Below are positions 1 to 10,498 of a stretch of 64,000 nt of DNA, piece by piece. The DNA is from Cryptomeria japonica (lineage: Eukaryota > Streptophyta > Pinopsida > Cupressales > Cupressaceae): NCBI RefSeq assembly GCF_030272615.1, contig NC_081405.1, forward strand, positions 468,646,008 through 468,710,007, read 5' to 3'. A model generated the notes under the pieces. It saw only the letters and a list, made by a program, of their open reading frames with translations. It searched no databases and was not told the origin of the DNA. Positions within the stretch are counted from its first letter, which is position 1, and the number at the start of each line of letters is the position of its first letter. The position numbers and the translations under genes were made by a program.

Positions 1-605
1 ATTCAGATGAAATAGATTACCTCTAGTTTGATTCCCAGTAGCAATCAATTCTCCATTATTTCCAAGAATGCTACACACTCCACTTTTGAACTCAAGTAGA
101 TATCCCTTATGATTAAGTTGTCCAACACTCAAGAGGTTATGTTTTAGTCCTTCAACCCAAAAGACATCATTTGTATTACTCTTCTCATTTAATGAAATTG
201 ATCCTTTACCTTTAACCATGCAGGGAGAGTTATTACCAAATCTTACAACACCTCCATCAAACTCTTCAAGGGATAAGAACTTACTTTTTTCACCAGTCAT
301 GTGGTGTGAGCAACCACTATCTATTATCCATTCATCATTGTTATCCATGTGAGACACCAAAGCCTTCTCATCAGTCAGATCTTCCTTCACAACAACAAAT
401 ACTATCTCCTCATTGTCATCTTCTTCTGATTCATCATTGGCCACACCTTCATCCACTACAACATAACAATGTTTCTTGCCTTTTCCTTTGAATCTCCTAA
501 ACTTATCTTTCTTATCAGTGTTAGAGTAGTTAGCAACAATGTGTCCAATTTTACTACAAGAGAAACACATCAAGGGTAATTTAACTTTATATTTATATGT
601 TCTTA
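1..605 (-). CDS. Copia A gag C-terminus and protease, partial
   Basis: An open frame runs from the gypsy junction to the window edge with no stop. It encodes a zinc knuckle CFSCSKIGHIVANY, in which the last Cys of CX2CX4HX4C is Tyr. An acidic linker follows, then the copia aspartic protease site WIIDSGCSHHMTG with catalytic Asp in DSG, and then the GAG-pre-integrase start (…GLKHNLLSVGQL…). In the family this polyprotein supplies capsid and nucleocapsid and matures itself. The uninterrupted frame of about 200 codons makes A one of the better-preserved coding stretches here. The N-terminal half continues at 14891-15672. Integrase and RT are off the left edge, so activity cannot be judged. Confidence 0.85.
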
Positions 606-1771
606 TGATGGTGGGAAAATTATGAGTGATGGATCAAGAGGAAAACTAACCCTTTCCCTCAGAGAGAGATGAGAGTTTCACTATTGATTATCCTTCATGC
701 ACTTTTCACCATTACATTAGGGAGATAAGGGGTAATTCACTAGATCCAATCTCCACACAAAGATGATAGATTGAATTCTGAATAAATTAAGGATGTTATG
801 ATGACCCCCTTATTCCCTTTTGTTTGATTTGAAATAGAAATTGTTTGAATTATGTAGTGCAAAAGTGACAAATAATCGATTATAACTTGAGATCTGAATA
901 TGGGATGAAGTTGTGCACTTGGATTTGGTAGTAAAATGTCGAGACAAAGTCGCCCTGCAAATTTGACAAAAAAGTTGTCTAGACCGTGGTGGGAATGTAT
1001 ACGGTCCTTCAAAAAATCCATGAAATGAAAAGGGTTTTTCCACCTCTGCAAATGAAGCCTGAATAGAAAAGTACAGCTGCACACCTACAACCTACACACA
1101 TAAAAGAGAGGGAGATGTGTTTGGATTGGGGGTTTGCCTTTAGGTCAAATCCCAGTTTTGGAATTAATCAAGTAATGAAAGAAAGTACTTGCAAGTAGAT
1201 GTAAATGAAAGACTAAATTGTAAATCACCTCAAGGGAGGTTTTAGTAGCAATGTTGATAGAAATGCTTGTATGGAATTGAATGTTGAAATCAATCTCCTC
1301 TTCAATGGTTGAATCCTTGACTTGAATACAACTCCTAGACTTGAAGGGAGACTTGAGACTGCTCAATGTTGGAAAAGAATGCTTGAATACTTGATCACTT
1401 GAGCATATCCAACTTTGACCTCTCCAACTTATGCAAATGATAGCACAAATGCTCCTTAAATACATGTTTGAAGGATTTGAATTTCATCATGGAACAACAT
1501 CGAGGAGATTTCCCACTCACTACACAACCCACAATGCTTGCACTAGAAAGGTCCTTCCCCAAAATAGGGCAGGGATAGGGATGCCATGCCCCTCTCCTAC
1601 CCCCATCTCTAGGGCAGAGTGTGGACAAAGTGATGTAGAGGCCAAGGAAGAAGCAATTTTCACAAGCTGAGAACTCTCCGATCTCCGATCAGGCTAGAGG
1701 ATTCGAGTTCGCATGCGTGAGGACCCTAATATAGTCGTAAATTGCTAGGGTCACAATTTTATGACACTACA
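606..1771 (-). repeat. Gypsy 3' LTR
   Basis: This LTR of about 1166 bp aligns along its length with 7097-8176 plus 14759-14890, with scattered substitutions. The ends are TG…CA on the minus strand. Short ORFs predicted in it on either strand have matching shadows in the other LTR and are not genes. Confidence 0.9.
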
Positions 1772-1788
1772 TTTAGCTCCCACTTTAG
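1772..1788 (-). other. Polypurine tract of the gypsy element
   Basis: On the minus strand the sequence CTAAAGTGGGAGCTAAA directly precedes the LTR start TGTAGTG. This is the expected plus-strand priming site. Confidence 0.75.
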
Positions 1789-2511
1789 CAGGATTATAAG
1801 CATATGCTGATACTTCTGGTAAAGTATAAGAAAACAAGATTGAAAGACTTTCACCATGTCAAGGAGGCAAGATGCACCAAGCCCCCAGTGGACTTAGGAT
1901 CGTATGATTTCGATTGACAAAGTAAAAGGGAAGATTAGGAAGGGGAAAACCATGATTGTAGGTAGCAAAGTTCCCTTCACTATGAGTAATGCAAGCAAGG
2001 ACACAAAAGATTACAAAGAAAATAAAAGTTCACTAAGTAATTCTAAGTATCACAAGAAGGAAATAATGAGTGGAGTGTATGCACCCACGTTAAAGAGATC
2101 ACACACACCTTATCGGGAGCGATTTATTTAAGGTAGGATACACCCAAGAGAGAGAGAAGAGGGAACATGCTATCACAAGGATTTAGCCCCCAATCGAGGT
2201 ATAAACCCAAGGATCATGAACAAAACACACGAGGTAGTGTCGCTTTCCTCGGGGTCAGTATGATGTATGATAACTCATGTATATCATGTATGTATATGCA
2301 TATAATAATATTCATTCCCCAAAGAAGGACACTACCTTAGAAGAAAGGGAAGAGGGGATGTCTTTTGATTCAACATGAAAAAGACCTAGAAAAGATCTCA
2401 ATGCCTTGCATCATCCCCAAGTAGACATCAAAGGAACAATAGAAGAACAAGGATACATATAGAAGAATGGTCACAAAAGAGAAAGAAAGAGAGAGAGAAA
2501 GATATATAGTG
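1789..2511 (-). other. Gypsy 3' untranslated interior
   Basis: Lies between the end of the long gag-pro frame and the polypurine tract. I see purine-rich stretches (GA repeats near 2480-2505) and a short AT-rich patch near 2280-2315, but no coding similarity. Confidence 0.6.
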
Positions 2512-5500
2512 CTAATATTGATAATATAGCATGACATCTGCCTCCTGATCTTGTTGATCACTATTTTGGGAAGATGAGCAACATGCCAGAGAAGCAATAT
2601 TGAGCACAAGAGATAGAGCTATCACAAGATTCAAACAAGGACTATGCTCATGTGGTAAGTCACTTTGTTCGATTTGAGGAGCTAGGATTAGGGTTTGTGA
2701 AAACTCATCCGATAAATGTTTGTCCACATCAATATATTCATGCTCATAGTCAGAAGCATTAGGAGTTGTATTTCCATTATGTATAAAATTTTCACTCATT
2801 TCTGCATCAAAGTTTAAAGCAAGAGGAGAAAGAACACGAATAGGAGTAAAAACATGACATGTTTTATGAAACTTATGATTTGGGGGTGTTGGTTGAACAT
2901 CTTGCTTAGGAGAAAAGGGAATCATGTCAACTATTAGAGTCTGAGGAGATTTAGTATTTTGAGGGATAGCTTCATGAGCTCAAACACAACATCTTTGTCG
3001 GCATTCTCTCACACATCAATTTTGTCGAGTCTTAGTGGAAGGATGAGAAGGAGGAGGAATACTTGAAGAAGGAGGAATGCATTTCTCCTTTATAGTGGAA
3101 GGTTTAGGTTGAGATCTTTTTGGTTGAACAATAGGAGAAGCATGCCTCTTCTCTTGATAAGAGGAAGGAGGTGGAACTGCGCTATAGAAAGGAAGAATAT
3201 TAGGTGTAGGAAGGAGACCAAGTCCATCATGATGAGGAGGTATAGGTTTAACCTTAGGAAGAATACTATGTTTCTCCTTAAGAGAAGGTAAAGTAACATC
3301 CATAGGAGTAGGTGGACAATTTTCCTTAGGAGGGAGATTAGTTCTATCTGAGAGAGGAAGAACCTCATCTTGAAGAATAATAGGAATGTCAAGTATTGGT
3401 GATCTAGGTTGACTTAAGGATAAGATCATATCATTCTTCCATTTTTGATAGGATTGAAAAAGAGCATCGCTCCTTGATGGAAGAGATTGAAATTGTTTAG
3501 GCCAAAAGAGATCAATAGGAACACCAGGGCTTCTATCGGATGGACAAAATAGGCTATGGTTCACGATTATGATTTCTCCATTATGAGGAAATTTAAGATA
3601 CTTGTGGATTATAGAAGCAATATCCTTTGTGGAAGATAGCCAAGGATAGCACAACTTCACATGAAATTTATCAGAGGAAGGTATGATAACAAAGTTAACA
3701 TCAATGGATTTAGCATGGACTTCAACAGGAAGGGTGATAGAACCAATGGTAGGACAAGAGAAGCCATAAAATAACTTCACAACTACATTAGAAGCATCAT
3801 ATAATGGTTTATGCAATTGCAAAGTAAAAAGATACTCTTCAGTTATGACATTAACCACACAAGAGGGATCAATCAGGGCACCATGGCAAGGGATATCCTT
3901 AACCTTTGCAACTATGTATAAAGGGCCATTGGGTGCTCTCATGGTCTCACTAGGGTCAAATGTAATACATGGAGCCTTAGGAGAATCTTGTGTTTCTACC
4001 ATGTTAACCAAGTTTGGAGCCATAAAGATGAGTGTTTCAGAAGAGAGAGAACTAGGTGCAATCTCAATAACATTAGAGGTATGAGATGGCAAGGGATCAG
4101 TGAAAATCTTAAGATTTTGATTAGGAGGAGCAACTTATTTATTCCCTTTATCATTCACACCTACCATAGATATAGTATTATTATCAATCAAGTCTTGAAC
4201 CTTATGTTTCAATGTAAAACATTTCTCAATATCATGACCGGGTTGACGATGAAATTGGAAAAAGGAATTATTATGAAAATAAGGAGATGCAAGTTTGGAA
4301 GGATCAACTTGTTTTATAGGAGGAAGTTTGATAACATTTATATGCAATAATTGAGACATAATACTATGCAAATATTCATTCAAAGAAGTAAATTGTCTTT
4401 CTCTTTGGAAAAATTTAGAAATAGGAGGCACGCCTGTTGTAGCATTCACATGGTTGTTGTTGATTGGATCATTGAACTTGATGAATCTTTTTGTTGGTTT
4501 GAACTTCTCAAATAGTTGTTGAACACTCTTCCCCTTATCACTCAAAGCCATAGGAGTTGATTGCTTCATTTGAATCACAACCAGTTGATAATTGTGGAGT
4601 GTTGCACACAACTATGGAAAGGAAGTAAACTTAGATAAAAGAATTTTTTCCCTGATATCTTTTTGTAAATTAGAAATGAAAATTATTTCAATATCATTAT
4701 CAGGCACATGAAAAGAAATTTGAGCACACAAATGCTTATATCTACCGATGAAATCAGACACTTTTTCTTTAACACCTTGTTTACAATGCATTAAATCAGT
4801 CAAAGTGATTTTAGGACCAATGTTGTTTTGAAATTGTTGGATGAAAGCATTTGCTAATTATTGAAAAGAAGTGATAGAATAAGAAGGCATAGATCAATAC
4901 CATTTTAAGGCCTTATCTCTTAATGTTCTTGTAAACAGTTTTGCAAGCAATCGTTAATCATAAGCAAAATTAGTACACAAGGTTTGAAATGTTTTGACAT
5001 GTGTAAGAGGATCACCTTTTCCATTACAGAGTTCCAATTGAGGGATCTCAACAAGTTTAGGTGGCACGACTTTAACAATATCAAGAGAAAGTGGGCTTGC
5101 AACATCAAAGGTGGCCACACTAAACTTGGATTGACTCATGGAAGCAATTTGTTGTTGTAAGGAAGACACAATTTGGGCAGGATTGTTAATTGTCATTTCG
5201 GTGGAAGAATTGATGTTAGACATAGGTGATTGAGAAGGTGGTGTGATGTTATTGAAAGAAGGAATGGACTAAGAATAAGGCGGTGGGACACTATGATAAG
5301 TAGGCATTGGTGATGATTGGGTAGGAAAAGGGACACTTAAAGAAGGAATAAAATTGTTGAGGGAATTGTACCCTTGTGGCACACTGATTTGTTGAGGAAT
5401 AGTAGGAACACTTATAGAAGACATAGGTAACAATGGAGGATTAAATGAAGAAGAGGGACTGCCCCCATGACCTATGGTTGTAGGAATGACATTTTGAGTT

Positions 5501-6009
5501 GAAGTAGCCATGATGTTAGATCTAAAAGTAGGAATACTAGTCATAGGATTGGTCAAAGGAATAGAGGAATTGACTTGTGTTGAAGGTTGTGAGTAACCTA
5601 GGGTTTCAGAATAACTCTTGATAGGCATGACATTATAATTAATAATATGTGTAATGCCACACAATATATCAATTCCATTCTTATCAATTTGAAGCATGCG
5701 CTTAAGACCTTCAATTAATGGAAGAGCTTCACTATTAGGGTATTCTTGGGACATCCATTGTTGAAATCTATCAAATTGATTGTCCAATGTGGAAAGTTGA
5801 TCTAAAGAAACCCTAGTTAAAGCCTCTTATTCATCATGAGACCTATCAATGGGCACATGATTAGGATGGGAAGAATTAGCATGATCCTCATTAAAGAAGT
5901 CAACCAAATTAGGCTCCATCTCCTCGGTAATTAAACCTTGGGAAGCCTTAATTATAATGCTTCATCTAACGGGAATAGAATAGGTAGGACTAATAGTGGT
6001 AAAACTCAT
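2512..6009 (-). pseudogene. Gypsy gag-protease with long extra C-terminal region
   Basis: One minus-strand frame of about 1166 codons runs from ATG at 6009 to the stop at 2512, with about ten premature stops and no frameshift that I can find. In order it has a Pro/Ser-rich N-terminus (5270-5790) and a gag core with FTRTLRDKALKWY and a TDLMHCKQG…EKVSDFIGRYKHL block typical of plant gypsy gag (4620-4960). A degenerate zinc-knuckle motif FHRQPGHDIEKC (about 4220-4260) is followed by a retropepsin-like domain (about 3560-3960). The usual D-S/T-G there reads DPS in GALIDPSCVVNV. Beyond it is an extra part: a Pro-rich segment (3020-3400), then an acidic stretch and a hydrophobic segment NLVIALSLVLNIASLACC near the end. 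No RT follows. Gag and protease identity is from motifs; the role of the tail is unknown. Confidence 0.8.
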
Positions 6010-7076
6010 GCACTAGAGGAAAAAATTTAATTTTGAATTGTAGGACAAAGCTTGCAAAAATTGAGAAATACAAAATGTAAGGAAATAATGATTGCACAAT
6101 TTGAACTTTGTTGGAGGAAGAGGATGACACAATTTCCAAAAATGAAAGGAAATTAGAATTTTAAAATTAGGGCCAAGGGAATACCACTTAATTTTAAAAT
6201 CAGAATTTTTAAAATTAGGGCAGACTATAATTAACCTCTTAATTTTAAAATTTTCTTGAAAGTTGAAATGTTGAATTTTGAAGGCATTTCCAATTCTAGA
6301 GGGTTCAAAAATTGATAAAATTAGCCAATCTTTCGGATTTAGGATAATAAATATAGTCATAACAGTCTCCCAAAATTTCAAGAAAAAAGCCGTGGATTGT
6401 GGCGGGAACGCACATGGTCCGACCAACTTTTTTCAAAATTTTCAAGGATGGATATTATGATGATTTTAAAGCTAACCCCCCAAAATTGGTGAATTTAACG
6501 ATCTCTAGATGGGTGAAATGAAGGCACAAAGGTGAAAATAGGACCCTATTAGGGTTTTGGAGAAAAAGAGGAATTAGAGTGCAATTTTGAAAAGGGTCAA
6601 ACCTAATGGATAGGGACACCTTGGAAAATGTGTAGAAATCTGAATGTAAATGAAATTGATTTGAAATTCACACAAAATCCAATTAATTTTAAAAATTATG
6701 GTTTGATGACCTAACCACTTAATTTTGAAATTTGAATTTTGGGAAAAAGGGGGAAATTGAAAATTTGAATTGTGGGATTGAAGACAAATCTGAAAATTAA
6801 GTTGAAATCCAATTTTAATTTTTTTTGCACAAGTTCAATATGATTTTTGAAAATTAGGGTCTTAACAAGTAACCTCTTAATTTTATAAATTTTAATTGCA
6901 AATTGAACAAGACAAAGAGGAAATTGAATTTGACAAACACAAGCAATTTTTACAAAACACAAGTTCAATTTTAAATTTAAAAACTAGGGTTTTGAATGAA
7001 TTAACCACTATGTTTGCAAAAAGTTGAAACTTGTAAATGAAAAATATGCAATTTTGTTCAAAGGATAGCATGCAAG
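6010..7076 (-). other. Gypsy 5' leader, non-coding
   Basis: Lies between the primer site and the gag ATG. It is AT-rich and built of loosely repeated phrases of the type AATTTTAAAATTAGGGT and AACCTCTTAATTTT, about 100-200 bp apart. A similar style of leader follows the primer site at 49385-49770 in another gypsy element, so this is a family trait. No gene is seen. Confidence 0.6.
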
Positions 7077-7091
7077 ACGTCGGGTTCACCA
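7077..7091 (-). other. Primer binding site of the gypsy element
   Basis: On the minus strand TGGTGAACCCGACGT lies a few bases inside the 5' LTR. The related element at 49385 has TGGTGAAACCGACTCC at the same place. I cannot assign the tRNA with confidence. Confidence 0.65.
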
Positions 7092-7096
7092 AAATG

Positions 7097-8176
7097 TGAT
7101 GGTGGGAAAATGATGAGTGATAGATCAAGACGAAAATTAACCCTTTCCCTTAGAGAGAGATGAGAGTTTCACTATTGATTATCCTTCAAGAACTTTTCAC
7201 CATTACATTAGTGAGATAAGGGGTAATTCACTAGATCCAATCTCCACATAAAGATGATAGATTGAATTCTGAATGAATTAAGGATGTTATGACGATCCCC
7301 TCATTCCCTTTTGTTTGATTTGAAATGGAAATTGATTGAATTATGTAGTGCAAAAGTGACAAAGAATCGATTATAACTTGAGATCTGAATATGGGATGAA
7401 GGTGTGCACTTGGATTTGGTAGTAAAATGTCAAGACAAAGTCGCCCTGCAAATTTGATGAAAAGTTGTCTGTACCATGGCGGGAATGTACACGGTCCTCC
7501 AAAAAATCCGTGAAACAAAAAGGGTTTTTCCACCTCTGCAAATGAAGCCTGAATTTGAAAGTACAACTGCACACCTGCAACCTACACATAGAAAAGAGAG
7601 GGAGATGTGTTGGGATTGGGGGTTTTCCTTTAGGTCAAACCCCAGTTTTGGAATTAACCAAGTAATGAAAGAAAGTACTTGCAAGTAGATGTAAATGAAA
7701 GGCTGAATTGTAAATCACCTCAAGGGAGGTTGTAGCAGCAATGTTGACATAAACTCTTGTATGGAATTGAATGTTGAAATCAATCTCCTCTTCAATGGTT
7801 GAATCCTTGACTTGAATACAACACCTAGCCTTGAAGGGAGACTTGAGAATGCTCAATTGTGGAAAAGAATGCTTAAATGTTTGAATGCTTAAATACTTGA
7901 TCGCTTGAACATATCCAACTTTGACCTCTCCAACTTATGAAAATGAGATGACAAATACCCCTTAAATACATGTTTGAAGGATCTGAATTTCATCATAGGC
8001 CAACATCGGGGAGATTTCCCACTCACTGCACAACCCACAATGCTTGCACTAGAAAGGTCCTGCCCCAAAATAGGGTAGGGATAGGGGTGACATGCCCCTA
8101 TCCAAGGGGGGATAGGGGCACCACGTCCCTATCCTACCCCTATCTCCAGGAAAGAGTGTGGACAGAGTGATGCAGA
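7097..8176 (-). repeat. Gypsy 5' LTR, first segment
   Basis: Matches 606-1640 and stops at 8176, where the nested element begins. Bases 8172-8176 (GCAGA) are one copy of the nested element's target duplication. The LTR resumes after 14758. Confidence 0.9.
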
Positions 8177-8985
8177 TGTTGGAAAATGCACACTCCAATG
8201 AGACATTGTAGGTGATTGAAGGTTTTGTCATTGATGGCAACCTTACAATCCTATGACACTGGCAAGGCAATCCATCGACACTAGCAAAGTTAGATTCTAC
8301 ACTGACACACAGATCACCAGCACCAGCAGCAAAAGGAAGCATACCGACACAGAAGCTGACAGGAATTTTGTTGTTAATATATTTTGTTTATTATTGTAAA
8401 ATCATTGTAAGCCGACTTGGCAAGTTGTAAAATGACTCTTATATAAGAGAGATCATTGTAGAACATTTTGTGAGAGATAGAGAAATGTAATTAGGCAAAA
8501 TAAGGTAGACCTATTATGTGAATTATAGGTTAAGGTTTTATGTAAGAAGCAGAGCAGAAAGTGGTATTGGATTTGGCATTATAGATGCTATTTTGAAGCA
8601 GTACAAGACACTAGATTTATATAATCCATTTTGTAAGTTAGTGAGACTTCCATTTTATATTTGAGCAGTGAACTCTAGGCACTTGGCCTTCCTACATGTG
8701 CAGGCTCCTCTTGTAGTAGTAATATTCTCTTATTGGCTAGTAAGTGAATATTGTGGGTCACAAATCCCACCGAGGTTTTTTTCCACACCAGGTTTCCTCA
8801 TTAAAATATTGTGTTATGGTGTGTTTTTCATGTGGTTGCTTTTGTTTCTGTTTATTGCATTAATTTCTATTTACCGGTACACAGTATTAATATGCTCTAC
8901 ATGTTTTAAGTTAAGAAAATCTTACAACTGGTTAGATACTGATTCACCCCCCCCCCCCCTCTTAGTATCTATGGGAATCCTAACA
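8177..8985 (+). repeat. 5' LTR of the nested non-autonomous element
   Basis: Begins TGTTGGAAAATGC and ends AATCCTAACA; it matches 13953-14753 throughout. It contains a 13-base C run at 8947-8959 where the 3' LTR has 7. ORFs predicted within it (for example 8668-9033) are LTR sequence, not genes. Confidence 0.92.
8933..8971 (+). promoter_or_regulatory. C-loop hairpin near LTR end
   Basis: Stem TAGATACT (8933-8940) pairs with AGTATCTA (8964-8971) around a loop beginning GATTCACCCC. The first loop bases G-A can also pair with T-T as a wobble and an A-T. See the finding on covarying LTR hairpins. Confidence 0.7.
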
Positions 8986-8987
8986 AT

Positions 8988-8999
8988 TGGTATCAGAGC
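8988..8999 (+). other. Primer binding site
   Basis: TGGTATCAGAGC, two bases after the LTR end. This is the plant initiator Met-tRNA-type primer site common to copia elements. Confidence 0.85.
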
Positions 9000-9041
9000 T
9001 TGGTCCTCTATTTTCAGAAGCCTAATAGCTTGAGGAAGATC

Positions 9042-10193
9042 TTGACACCAGTAGAGATAGAAAACTTGATGAAGCAACTTGAAGGAGCTCTCTCAGACTA
9101 TGATGCAAAAAAATTGAAAAACATCAAACTTGAAGATGATCTAAAGGCTGCTCAGGATATTATTCAAGCACTTCAAGAAAATATTACTATTTCAAGAAAC
9201 AAGAGAAGAGAACTTTGTGAAAAGATGCAAAATGAGAATGATGAAAAGGAAACTCTTAGTGATCTGATGAATAAGCTGAAACAAGAAAACATGACAACAA
9301 AGAATGAGATGCAGAATATGACTATGAGATTTTGTAACGAAATTGAAGATAGAAAGAAGAATGAAGAAGACTTGACTAGAAGACTGAATGATGCTGCAAA
9401 TGAAAACACAAGACTTAGTTATGAAAATGATATGTTGAAGATAGATCTAATGCATGCACAAAATGACTCAAATAAACTCATGAGACAAAAAGGTATCTTA
9501 GAAAGAGAACTGGCTGCTGCAAATCAACATAAAGAAAAATTCAAGAAAAGCTCAGAAGAACTTGGTGACTTGTTGAAGAATTAGAAACCTAACGGTGACA
9601 CTAATGGTCTTGGCTATGAAACTAGTGAAAGATCTGGTACTGCAAACACACAGGATCATGGCAAACTGGTAAGACAACCTATTTCTTATAAATTTAATGG
9701 CAAATGCTTTAACTGTAACAAGTATGGTCATAGAGAAAATCAATTTAGATCTAGAAATTATCAAAATACCGATGCACCCACCGATCAATGTTCTAAATGC
9801 AACAAAGTTGGTCATAATTATGAGAATTGCAGAATGAATGTAAGATGTTATGTTTGTGGAAGATTTGGACACTTATATAATCAATGCAGAACACAAACCA
9901 GCATAGGTTATGGAAAGGCTATTAAGAGAAATAATGTGAATTGTTATGCATGTAACAAAATTGGGCATATTGCTAAATTTGGTAGAAGCAAGTCCTCACC
10001 AATAGACAACAAAGGTCCTAGTTTGAAAGGAAAAGAAAAGGTTGAAGAAGTAAAGCAGGAATTCTCTAAACAATGGATCAGGAAATCAGATCTAAATGGT
10101 GTTGGGAATACTCCTCCACCAGTAGAACCAAACAACACTCCACTGGCAAAACAAAGTAGCACTCCACCAACAGGAGTCTCTTCATCTAATTAA
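9042..10193 (+). pseudogene. ORF1: coiled coil plus four zinc knuckles (gag-like)
   Basis: A single frame with one internal stop (TAG 9582-9584). The start position carries TTG at 9042 where related leaders (for example 56557) carry ATG; the next ATG is at 9069. Residues 1-180 are rich in heptad-like Lys/Glu/Leu/Asn patterns and should form a long coiled coil. After the stop come four CCHC knuckles. The second (CSKCNKVGHNYENC) and third (CYVCGRFGHLYNQC) are complete. The first (CFNCNKYGHRENQF) and fourth (CYACNKIGHIAKFG) lack the last Cys. A Pro/Lys-rich tail follows. The layout suggests an RNA-binding gag-like protein without the usual copia gag (UBN2) core. There is no protease after it. 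Function as gag is inference. Confidence 0.75.
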
Positions 10194-10498
10194 AGAAAAT
10201 TTCTTTGAGGGTTTAGCAATCAAATGAGAAATATGCTATTATTCCCTCGGTTGATGGTAAGAAGTTGAAATTACTTCTATACCGGTAGATAAAGTTAAGT
10301 GATTACTTAACTGACAAGCCTTAAATGTGGTAGTTGGTAGTTCAAATTTATAAATTAATGTTTTTGGCTCCATTTCACTTCACCGAGCATTCAAACATTC
10401 GAAGAGCGTGAAATTTCTAGAGCTAAGGCATTTCGAGCAAAGAGGCAAAGCAATTCAACAATCCATCTTTCCAAAGGCAAAAAAAGGTATTTATAATC
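10194..10498 (+). other. Spacer between ORF1 and ORF2
   Basis: About 305 bp with no frame of note, ending just before the ORF2 ATG. It contains CGAGCATTCAAACATTCG-like short dyads. It could hold a promoter, splice acceptor or internal ribosome entry for ORF2; nothing decisive is visible. Confidence 0.4.

Noticed and set aside
8988-8999. TGGTATCAGAGC as part of a tRNA gene
   Set aside because: Only the 12-base complement of the tRNA 3' end is present beside an LTR; no cloverleaf is around it.
8668-9033. 121-codon hydrophobic ORF as a membrane protein
   Set aside because: It is LTR sequence running through the C-run and primer site; the 3' LTR copy has a different frame.
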